Assembly (NCBI GenBank): GCA_021850505.1
Contig: JAJZLW010000095.1
Span: 1-5,063, forward strand
DNA length: 5,063 nt
DNA from: Thermoplasmata archaeon
GTDB lineage: Archaea > Thermoplasmatota > Thermoplasmata > Thermoplasmatales > Thermoplasmataceae
Reading direction: 5' to 3'
Positions within the stretch are counted from its first letter, which is position 1; the number at the start of each line of letters is the position of its first letter. The translations under genes and the position numbers were made by a program. Shown piece by piece: positions 1-4,495 of the stretch. The notes under the pieces were generated by a model. It searched no databases. It was not told the origin of the DNA and worked only from the letters and a program-made list of their open reading frames with translations.

Positions 1-27
1 GTGCCCGATTCTCAGGACAGTTATCAT
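1..27 (-). CDS. trm56: tRNA (cytidine(56)-2'-O)-methyltransferase Trm56, N-terminal 9 codons only
   Basis: Only the first nine codons are inside the window and they read MITVLRIGH. This matches, from memory, the conserved N-terminus of archaeal Trm56 (SPOUT-fold family), which typically begins with a VLRLGHRPERDKR-like stretch. Trm56 uses S-adenosylmethionine to methylate the 2'-OH of C56 in the T-loop of tRNA and is essentially restricted to archaea. The ATG lies 12 nt downstream of the stop of the HTH gene on the same strand and has its own SD-like GAGGT, so the two are probably co-transcribed. The rest of the protein lies beyond position 1. The call rests on nine residues plus good start context, so it is probable rather than certain. 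Confidence 0.72.
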
Positions 28-30
28 CTT

Positions 31-35
31 ACCTC
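31..35 (-). promoter_or_regulatory. Shine-Dalgarno site for trm56
   Basis: On the minus strand GAGGT precedes the ATG at position 27 by 3 nt. It matches the anti-SD end of archaeal 16S rRNA (GGAGGTGA core). It supports the ATG choice and translation of this gene from a polycistronic mRNA. Confidence 0.55.
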
Positions 36-39
36 ACAA

Positions 40-540
40 TTATTCCTGAACGAGATCAATCTTGAAACCTTTAATAGTCAGATCAGAAGACCTCTTTATA
101 AGTCCCCTGAGGAGTGTTTGGGAAAACTGAAGTTTTTCAGCGACATCACCCAGGAAAACACCTTCTCCAGGTACGATCATTTCCTTGATCTTCGACTCAT
201 ATTCCTCAAGCTTCTTCTCGCTCATGGTCGTTGCGTAAATTATGTCCGCAAGTTCCTCCATTCCGCCTATAAGATTTATCTGGACGTTGGTGTAATATGT
301 ATGATAAGCCTTTTCTGGCCCGTTTTCACTGGTCACCCACTGGCTTTCGGTCATCTTTATCTTGTCAAGATAATGAAGTGCTCTCTTCCCCTCCATGCCG
401 TATTTTTCCTCTATTTTTGGTATAGTAATCCAGCCGGTGGCAAGATCAATTAGAAGCTTTCTCTTTACCTCAGAATCTGCAGCATGGAAAATGGAAACAA
501 GCTCTCCGACATCATTGACTACCTTTATCCTGCTGACCAT
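40..540 (-). CDS. ArsR-like winged-helix DNA-binding protein with two HTH regions
   Basis: A 166-aa soluble protein that I read as an archaeal winged-HTH transcriptional regulator; its target genes are unknown. Residues about 22-63 look like an ArsR-type tri-helical core (SEVKRKLLIDL, then ITIPKIEEKYG, then a recognition helix around 50-63), with a wing at about 65-90 containing QWVTSENGPEKAYHTYY. A charged helix spans about 105-122. A second HTH-like segment lies at about 128-152 (VFLGDVAEKLQFSQTLLRGLIKR). I see no metal-binding Cys cluster; the protein contains no Cys at all, so metal sensing of the classical ArsR type is not supported. The ATG at 540 is favoured because a TATA box centred about 25 nt upstream fits a leaderless mRNA. 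It sits 12 nt upstream of trm56, so a link to RNA modification is possible but only contextual. The regulator class is fairly sure; a ligand or role is not. Confidence 0.85.
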   Translation of the reverse strand: MVSRIKVVNDVGELVSIFHAADSEVKRKLLIDLATGWITIPKIEEKYGMEGKRALHYLDKIKMTESQWVTSENGPEKAYHTYYTNVQINLIGGMEELADIIYATTMSEKKLEEYESKIKEMIVPGEGVFLGDVAEKLQFSQTLLRGLIKRSSDLTIKGFKIDLVQE

Positions 541-562
541 CTCTCCGGTATCGCAAGATTAG

Positions 563-568
563 ATATAA
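563..568 (-). promoter_or_regulatory. TATA box of the HTH gene (leaderless promoter)
   Basis: The minus strand reads AATTATATCT here, with TTATAT centred 25-26 nt before the ATG at 540. This is the archaeal TBP-site distance to a transcription start, so the mRNA should start at or very near the ATG. CAAGA (554-558) and TCTTG (573-577) form a short inverted repeat centred on the TATA box. Confidence 0.6.
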
Positions 569-581
569 TTATTCTTGAAAG

Positions 582-986
582 TTACTTGCGCCTTGCCCGG
601 ATTTCCTGCAGAAGCATTTTGTCGTATTCAATTGTGAACTTTATTTTTGCATTTCTCAGTATTTTGGCGACCTCTTCTGTCAGGTCCCTGATATTCTCTG
701 AAAGGAGCCCCCTATATATTATCATCTCCTTCCTGTCCATCGGAAAAAGTAACCTGTTTTTTGCCCCTTCTTTGATGTATCCAAAGGGTTTCTTATTGTT
801 TCTTATCTCCTCCAGATTGAGATACAGATTAGCCTGGTCATACTGAACCTCCTCTACCGTTGGCCTTGCATCCTTGGAAAAAATCTCCCAGATCTCGGGA
901 AACACTTTTTCAAGTTCCTTCCACTGGAAATTGCTTGGAAATATGATGTGTCCGCTCCAGTTCTTCACATCTTCATGAAGGTTCAC
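582..986 (-). CDS. Hypothetical protein, 134 aa, family not recognised
   Basis: I do not recognise this protein. It is soluble, with no signal peptide, no transmembrane stretch and no Cys. The N-terminal part is aromatic-rich (NWSGHIIFPSNFQWKELEKVFPEIWEIF), followed by a charged middle region (KKPFGYIKEGAKNRLLFPMDRKEMIIYRGL) and a basic helical C-terminus ending EIRARRK. The start is GTG at 986: a stop codon lies in frame two codons upstream and there is no in-frame ATG in the N-terminal third. A TATA-like element about 30 nt upstream suggests a leaderless mRNA. The stop is 41 nt from the HTH gene start; a separate promoter in that gap means the two genes may or may not share a transcript. 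Charge and size would allow nucleic-acid or ribosome association, but nothing shows it. Confidence 0.78.
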   Translation of the reverse strand: MNLHEDVKNWSGHIIFPSNFQWKELEKVFPEIWEIFSKDARPTVEEVQYDQANLYLNLEEIRNNKKPFGYIKEGAKNRLLFPMDRKEMIIYRGLLSENIRDLTEEVAKILRNAKIKFTIEYDKMLLQEIRARRK

Positions 987-1003
987 ACCCTAAATAATTT
1001 AAC

Positions 1004-1029
1004 GAATCTGCTATTTTATTCTCAGATTC
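1004..1029. repeat. Inverted repeat bracketing a TATA-like element (candidate operator)
   Basis: GAATCTG (1004-1010) and CAGATTC (1023-1029) are perfect 7-bp inverted arms separated by 12 bp, with centres 19 bp apart. The right arm continues into GATTC-A-GAATC (1025-1035), a further perfect dyad, and another CAGATTC occurs at 1074-1080. The arms enclose the A/T-rich candidate TATA box of the 134-aa gene. Because they lie upstream of its expected transcription start, a DNA operator is more likely than an RNA hairpin. Binding protein unknown. Confidence 0.45.
1011..1020 (-). promoter_or_regulatory. Candidate TATA element of the 134-aa gene
   Basis: The minus strand reads AATAAAATAG, centred about 29-30 nt before the GTG at 986. 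That spacing fits a leaderless or nearly leaderless transcript. The match to a TATA consensus is moderate; a second A/T-rich stretch (990s) lies too close to the start codon to serve. Confidence 0.4.
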
Positions 1030-1148
1030 AGAATCAATCCTTCTAACATAAGCATAGAGCAGTGCATAAAAAACAGATTCCGTTATTCACCATGGAAAAT
1101 TTTGCATGTAAGATTAATTAGGGTTCTAAGTATTCCAGCAGAAAGGAT

Positions 1149-1162
1149 GGTGTAGCCACACC
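1149..1162 (+). other. Small hairpin just upstream of tRNA-Gln
   Basis: GGTGT (1149-1153) can pair with ACACC (1158-1162) around an AGCC loop, ending 4 nt before the tRNA 5' end. It could be a structured pre-tRNA leader removed by RNase P, or it may be chance. Eight bases, TGGTGTAG, are also repeated inside the tRNA D-arm (1148-1155 and 1174-1181). Confidence 0.25.
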
Positions 1163-1166
1163 TAAA

Positions 1167-1239
1167 AGCCCTGTGGTGTAGTGGCCAAGCATTACGGGCT
1201 CTGGACCCGTCGACGGCAGTTCGAATCTGCCCGGGGCTA
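1167..1239 (+). tRNA. tRNA-Gln, anticodon CTG
   Basis: This is a complete 73-nt cloverleaf without an intron. The acceptor stem is AGCCCTG with CGGGGCT (one T-G wobble at 6-67) and the discriminator is A73 at 1239. The D-stem is GTGT (1176-1179) with GCAT... partners at 1189-1192, including two G-U pairs. The anticodon stem is ACGGG/CCCGT (1194-1198, 1206-1210) with loop CTCTGGA, giving anticodon CTG at 1201-1203, which reads CAG. The variable loop is CGAC, and the T-arm is GGCAG-TTCGAAT-CTGCC. CCA is not encoded. The A1-U72 pair is the archaeal tRNA-Gln identity feature used by the GatDE amidotransferase, which forms Gln-tRNA from Glu-tRNA; this supports an archaeal source. C56 (position 1222) is the base modified by Trm56, whose gene begins at the left edge. 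Confidence 0.96.
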
Positions 1240-1249
1240 TTTTCCTTTC
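1240..1249 (+). terminator. T-rich candidate terminator after tRNA-Gln
   Basis: TTTT CC TTT C follows the discriminator base directly. Archaeal RNA polymerase can stop at oligo-T tracts without a hairpin. The tract is short and interrupted, so read-through into the downstream gene is possible. Confidence 0.3.
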
Positions 1250-1309
1250 AGGTATTTCATGTATTAAGAAAACGTGAAAACTCTTTTAGTGTGCAGCCAA
1301 TTCACTTTT

Positions 1310-1783
1310 ATGCCTGACGAGGAAAATCCGAACGAGCAGTATTGTGAGCTTGTAGATGCAGACCTTCCCCTTGATCACCCGTATTTCTCATTCCTGTCTG
1401 AGGTGAGGCTCTCAGAATCCTTTCTAGGCCTTGCAGTATCAACTGGAAAACAATTGAACGAAACGCGATCCCTGCTTGATATGCTTGATACCATTGTTTC
1501 AGGAATAGAAGATCCGAATATCAGGCTCAGCGATCAGAACAGAAAGATGCTAAACCACGCCGACGAAGTATGGCTTGATCTAAAGGAAAAACTGAGTTCA
1601 GGGGATCAGAGGGCGGCGAACCTTCTCGCGGCTAGTGCCCACATGAGAAATGCATCGTCCCTGCTTCTTAAATGTTCAAACATGGAAAAGTTTGAGAATA
1701 AAATAGACCCTTACACGATAAAATATCTAAAAAAACTAAGTGTGCATACATACAGAGAAGCAATTGGTCACGTTATGCTTTAG
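1310..1783 (+). CDS. Hypothetical helical protein, about 157 aa (169 aa if GTG 1274 is used)
   Basis: I do not recognise this protein. From the ATG at 1310 it begins MPDEENPNEQ, has an acidic N-terminal segment (ELVDADLPLDHPYFSFLSEVRLSE), and is then predicted mostly helical: roughly 40 residues around LNETRSLLDMLDTIVSGI, an amphipathic middle (MLNHADEVWLDLKEKL), an Ala-rich helix (AANLLAASAHMRNASSLLL) and a basic C-terminus. There is no signal peptide, membrane segment or metal site. Start choice is uncertain: GTG at 1274 adds 12 residues (KTLLVCSQFTF). Neither start has an SD. I prefer 1310 because a CTTTTAG element lies about 25 nt upstream, the spacing expected for a leaderless start. It follows tRNA-Gln by 34-70 nt and overlaps the convergent SDR gene by 11 bp. 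Confidence 0.72.
   Translation: MPDEENPNEQYCELVDADLPLDHPYFSFLSEVRLSESFLGLAVSTGKQLNETRSLLDMLDTIVSGIEDPNIRLSDQNRKMLNHADEVWLDLKEKLSSGDQRAANLLAASAHMRNASSLLLKCSNMEKFENKIDPYTIKYLKKLSVHTYREAIGHVML
1729..1735 (-). terminator. Oligo-T candidate terminator for the SDR gene
   Basis: The minus strand carries seven T in a row about 38 nt past the SDR stop codon. It is the kind of T-tract at which archaeal RNA polymerase terminates. It lies inside the convergent coding region, where it encodes part of a Leu-Lys-Lys-rich stretch. Confidence 0.35.
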
Positions 1784-2612
1784 CCTTTTCCTTCAGGTAA
1801 TCAACAAATTTCATTGGATCTTTTACGCTTCTGTATAGAGACGTGTTTTCTCTGTAATAGTTCAGTGTAAGATCCATAAGTCTCCAATCAGGAATGTCAA
1901 CCTTTTCAGCCATTTTTGAGACAAGTTTCGGTATTTTTCTTTTATTTTCCACACCCTTTGCAGGTCTACCGCCAATTATATTCCTTGCAATATTCACTGC
2001 ACTGCTTAAGGAAATATCCTCCTTTGAGCAGACGTAAATTGTTCCCTTGTACGTAAGGAATGACTGCAGTACTTTGACAAGATCTGATATACTGACAGGT
2101 GCCAGGGACTTACCTGCTGGCATCTTGTGTATTGGAGATCGCGCAATTTTCAAGATCTCGCCAGTTATCCGATCTCCCTCTCCAAAAATATTTGATAATT
2201 TGATCGTGAGGCTCTCTTTTGCCAAATTCACGTTGTCCTCAGTAATTCTTCTTAACCTGAAATACTCGGAGCTTCCATAATCCGTGTTTATAGCAGAGAA
2301 AAATATCAGCTTCTGCCCAGTATCCTGTTTCCTGATCACATCAACGACTGCCTTTATTCCCTTCAATGTTACGTCGTCATGCGTCTGCTGTGGATCATTG
2401 AATATTCCAGCTGAATATACTATCATATCGAACTGCTTAACAGCTTCCTGGAGTTTTTCAGTTTCAACAACGCTACCAGTAATATGTTCAACTCCCTTTT
2501 TATTGAGAACTTCATTTTCATGCCTGGAGTAGTATACGACTTTCTCAGCGTCAAGCGACATGGCCACATTGCTGCCAATAAAACCCGAGCCGCCAATTAC
2601 AATAGCCTTCAT
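1773..2612 (-). CDS. Atypical SDR, NAD(P)-dependent epimerase/dehydratase-like protein
   Basis: A 279-aa extended/atypical short-chain dehydrogenase, closest in appearance to the NDUFA9-like/NmrA-like group. The N-terminal Rossmann motif GGSGFIG (residues 7-13) follows MKAIVI. After strand 2, SRH (29-31) hints at NADPH. ITGSVVETEKLQEAV and FDMIVYSAG are the usual strand-3 and strand-4 segments, and LSNIFGEGDR (139-148) matches the family's RxxNxyGpgd strand. The catalytic-site segment is FFSAINTDYGSSEYFRLRR, so YxxxK is replaced by YxxxR (Y117, R121). The start at 2612 is preferred over an in-frame ATG at 2657: a TTATAT box sits 27 nt upstream of 2612, and the longer start would place the box inside the coding region while adding residues before the Rossmann strand. 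It diverges from the thiolase operon, so shared metabolism is possible. Substrate unknown; it may bind a nucleotide without catalysis. Confidence 0.88.
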   Translation of the reverse strand: MKAIVIGGSGFIGSNVAMSLDAEKVVYYSRHENEVLNKKGVEHITGSVVETEKLQEAVKQFDMIVYSAGIFNDPQQTHDDVTLKGIKAVVDVIRKQDTGQKLIFFSAINTDYGSSEYFRLRRITEDNVNLAKESLTIKLSNIFGEGDRITGEILKIARSPIHKMPAGKSLAPVSISDLVKVLQSFLTYKGTIYVCSKEDISLSSAVNIARNIIGGRPAKGVENKRKIPKLVSKMAEKVDIPDWRLMDLTLNYYRENTSLYRSVKDPMKFVDYLKEKAKA

Positions 2613-2636
2613 GTCAAGTGTATGCGCGGTAAACTG

Positions 2637-2642
2637 ATATAA
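2637..2642 (-). promoter_or_regulatory. TATA box of the SDR gene
   Basis: The minus strand reads AAAATTATATCAG, with TTATAT centred about 27 nt before the ATG at 2612. The core is identical to that of the HTH gene promoter. It implies a leaderless mRNA and decides the SDR start. Confidence 0.6.
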
Positions 2643-2674
2643 TTTTCTAGCTGCCATTCACTGCAGGATTAATA

Positions 2675-2681
2675 TTATAAA
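2675..2681 (+). promoter_or_regulatory. TATA box of the thiolase-DUF35-ThyX-like operon
   Basis: TTATAAA is centred about 31 nt before the ATG at 2709, so the transcript should begin around 2704 with only a few untranslated bases. It lies about 38 bp from the oppositely oriented SDR TATA box, giving a compact divergent promoter. Confidence 0.55.
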
Positions 2682-2708
2682 GAGTAAAGGAATCTACATA
2701 AGGTTTTC

Positions 2709-3971
2709 ATGAAGCATAAAGGACGAAAGGTATACATGGTTTCCGGCGGTGTAACTAAATTCGCAAAAGCAACTCCGGAAATGGATTTTAGACTGCGTGT
2801 GAAGAAGGCATTCGACTATGCTATGAATGACGTCGGGCTTGAATTGAGCGACATAGACGGTTCTGTAGCTTCATATTTTTCAGATCATTTTCAGAGGCAG
2901 CTGATGTCAGGTATAATGGTCCAGGATTATCTGGGTCTGACACCAAAACCCAGCAAAAGGGTCGAGGGCGGAGGCGCCACTGGCGGCCTTTCCTTCCAGA
3001 CAGGTTATGAGGAGGTCGCTTCCGGAAGGATGGACACCTGTGTTGTTTACGGCTTTGAATCAATGTCACATGTAAATACATGGAAGGGAAATGAGTTCAT
3101 AGCTCTCGCAAGTGATACCAACTTTGATTATCCGGTTGGCGGGTTCTATACGGGATATTATGCCATGATGGCTGTCAGGCATATGCATGAATTCGGAACC
3201 ACCGTTGAGCAACTTGCCAAAGTCTCGATCAAGAATCACGAGAACGCCCTTCACAATCCATATGCCCAGAGCCCCATGAAGCTTACAGTTGAGGACGTAA
3301 GGAAATCGCCGATGGTAGCATATCCCCTGACAAGGCTGGATGTTTGCGCAATGTCAGATGGCGCTGCCGTTGCAATACTCGCATCTGAAGAGAAGGCGTT
3401 TGAGATAACAAAGCATCCGATCGAAATAACAGGTATCGGTACCGGGACGGATACTATGAGGCTTGCAGACAGACCGTTTGGCAAGGTTCCACTTCTTCCA
3501 AATGAGAAGCCGTCAGACTACAAAGATCTGAAATACCCGGGGATCCATTCATTCAGGGCTGGGAGATCTGCCGCAAAGGAAGCTTATGAGGCAGCTGGCA
3601 TAACAGATCCGCTGAACGAGATTGATGCAATCGAGCTGCACGATGCATACACATCATCTGAGATACAGACCTATGAGGATCTTGGGCTGTGCAAATATGG
3701 AGAGGGCGGGCAGTTCATAGATGAGGGTAAACCCAAGCTTAATGGAAAGATTCCTGTCAACTTCTCAGGCGGCCTGCTTGCATGCGGTCACCCGGTTGGT
3801 GCAACTGGAATAATGCAGGGTGTATTCATGTTCTGGCAGCTTCAGAAGACGATCAAGAAACACTTCAAGGACGACAAGCTTCAGCTGAAGAATCCAAAAC
3901 GCGGGCTGATACATAGTCATGCGGGCACCGGAACTTATGTTACAGTATCCATCATGGAGGTGCCAAAATGA
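2709..3971 (+). CDS. Thiolase-superfamily (SCP2-type) protein lacking the nucleophilic Cys
   Basis: A 420-aa protein covering a full two-domain thiolase fold, of usual length for archaeal SCP2-type thiolases. Visible motifs: RKVYMVSGGVTKF (6-18, first strand); RVEGGGATGG (84-93), the nucleophile-loop region; GRMDTCVVYGFESMS (106-120); DVCAMSDGAA (211-220); IELHDAYTSSEIQTYEDLG (309-326); NFSGGLLACGHPVGATG (351-367); and HSHAGTGTYVTV (402-413). In thiolases the loop reads VEAACASGG; here the Cys position is Gly89 (codon at 2973-2975). H311 and H361 remain. Normal thiolases condense or cleave acyl-CoAs through acyl-Cys, so ordinary acetoacetyl-CoA thiolase activity is doubtful. It overlaps the DUF35 gene by 4 nt, and the two probably form a complex. 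An Ltp2-like aldolase or a non-catalytic partner are alternatives. The start at 2709 retains the first strand; M10 would delete it. Confidence 0.93.
   Translation: MKHKGRKVYMVSGGVTKFAKATPEMDFRLRVKKAFDYAMNDVGLELSDIDGSVASYFSDHFQRQLMSGIMVQDYLGLTPKPSKRVEGGGATGGLSFQTGYEEVASGRMDTCVVYGFESMSHVNTWKGNEFIALASDTNFDYPVGGFYTGYYAMMAVRHMHEFGTTVEQLAKVSIKNHENALHNPYAQSPMKLTVEDVRKSPMVAYPLTRLDVCAMSDGAAVAILASEEKAFEITKHPIEITGIGTGTDTMRLADRPFGKVPLLPNEKPSDYKDLKYPGIHSFRAGRSAAKEAYEAAGITDPLNEIDAIELHDAYTSSEIQTYEDLGLCKYGEGGQFIDEGKPKLNGKIPVNFSGGLLACGHPVGATGIMQGVFMFWQLQKTIKKHFKDDKLQLKNPKRGLIHSHAGTGTYVTVSIMEVPK
3956..3962 (+). promoter_or_regulatory. Strong Shine-Dalgarno site for the DUF35 gene
   Basis: GGAGGTG lies 5 nt before the ATG at 3968, inside the last codons of the thiolase-like gene. 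It is a near-perfect archaeal SD and fixes the DUF35 start at the ATGA overlap. It contrasts with the SD-less first gene of the operon. Confidence 0.8.
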
Positions 3972-4495
3972 CGATAAACCCCGATGCAAAGATGGAAGAG
4001 AGCCAGTCTGGGACTGAAGTTTACACGGTAGATCCACTTGTTGTCAAATCAACCTATTCGATCGACTACATACACAGTTTCGCACAGGACTCAGAGTTCT
4101 TCAGGGCACTTGGCAAGAAGAAACTGATGGGAAGCAGGTGCAAAAAATGTGGTTACAGATATGGAACACCAAGATCCCACTGCATGATGTGCGGCGCTGA
4201 AACCGAATGGATAGAATTGCCAAAAACCGGAAAAATACATTCGTATACAACATGTTATTTCGGTAGCGAAGTTTTCCTTCCACAGACTCCATTCAACCTG
4301 ATAATGGTTGAATTCGAGGGCATAGACTCTCTCTTCATGGCAAGGCTAATCGGTGCAGACCAGGATGATATGTATGTCGGCATGCCGGTGGTTGCAAAAT
4401 TCAAGAGACTGCAATCATTCAGTCCAACGGATGTTTACTTTGTCCCTGCGAAGGGCTCAGGAAGGAACGACCAGAAAGGGAAGAAAAAGAGATAA
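3968..4495 (+). CDS. DUF35 zinc-ribbon/OB-fold protein, thiolase partner (acyl-CoA binding)
   Basis: A 175-aa protein of the DUF35 (YqgB-free, ChsH2-tail-like) family. Domains: an N-terminal extension of about 30 residues (MTINPDAKMEESQSG...), a helical segment at about 33-52 (DYIHSFAQDSEFFRALGKKK), a rubredoxin-like zinc ribbon with C58-x2-C61 and C72-x2-C75 (GSRCKKCGYRYGTPRSHCMMCG), an OB-fold at about 84-160 (TGKIHSYTT through MPVVAKFKRLQSF), and a Lys-rich tail ending KGKKKR. Known DUF35 proteins sit beside thiolases: in archaea one bridges acetoacetyl-CoA thiolase and HMG-CoA synthase, and in steroid degradation the DUF35 domain of ChsH2 binds the aldolase Ltp2. The ATGA overlap with the thiolase-like gene and a strong SD indicate stoichiometric, coupled translation. 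The adjoining protein lacks the thiolase Cys, so its role here probably follows that enzyme, whatever its chemistry. Confidence 0.93.
   Translation: MTINPDAKMEESQSGTEVYTVDPLVVKSTYSIDYIHSFAQDSEFFRALGKKKLMGSRCKKCGYRYGTPRSHCMMCGAETEWIELPKTGKIHSYTTCYFGSEVFLPQTPFNLIMVEFEGIDSLFMARLIGADQDDMYVGMPVVAKFKRLQSFSPTDVYFVPAKGSGRNDQKGKKKR

Noticed and set aside
1..453. Open frame on the plus strand, about 150 codons
   Set aside because: It is antisense to the HTH gene, which has clear domain structure, promoter and operon context; the plus-strand product is an unstructured hydrophobic sequence.
484..846. Plus-strand frame with hydrophobic, membrane-like stretches
   Set aside because: It spans the antisense of two genes and their promoter; hydrophobicity is typical of the complement of charged helical coding sequence.
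1092..1121. Nine-codon ATG frame in the intergenic region
   Set aside because: Very short, with no SD or well-placed TATA box and no recognisable product.
1167..1239. tRNA as an integration (att) site
   Set aside because: There is no integrase gene, no repeated tRNA 3' end and no compositional change downstream in this window.
2613..2657. Upstream in-frame ATG (2657) as the SDR start
   Set aside because: It would place the TATA box (2637-2642) inside the gene and add 15 residues before the Rossmann strand, which normally begins at the N-terminus.
2651..2670. CTGC repeated at 10-bp spacing and a CTGCAG palindrome in the divergent promoter
   Set aside because: Too short to separate from chance and not placed symmetrically to either TATA box.
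2736..2738. Internal ATG (residue 10) as the thiolase start, preceded by AAGGT
   Set aside because: It would delete most of the first strand RKVYMVSGGVTKF, which aligns with the N-terminus of archaeal thiolases; the TATA spacing also fits 2709.
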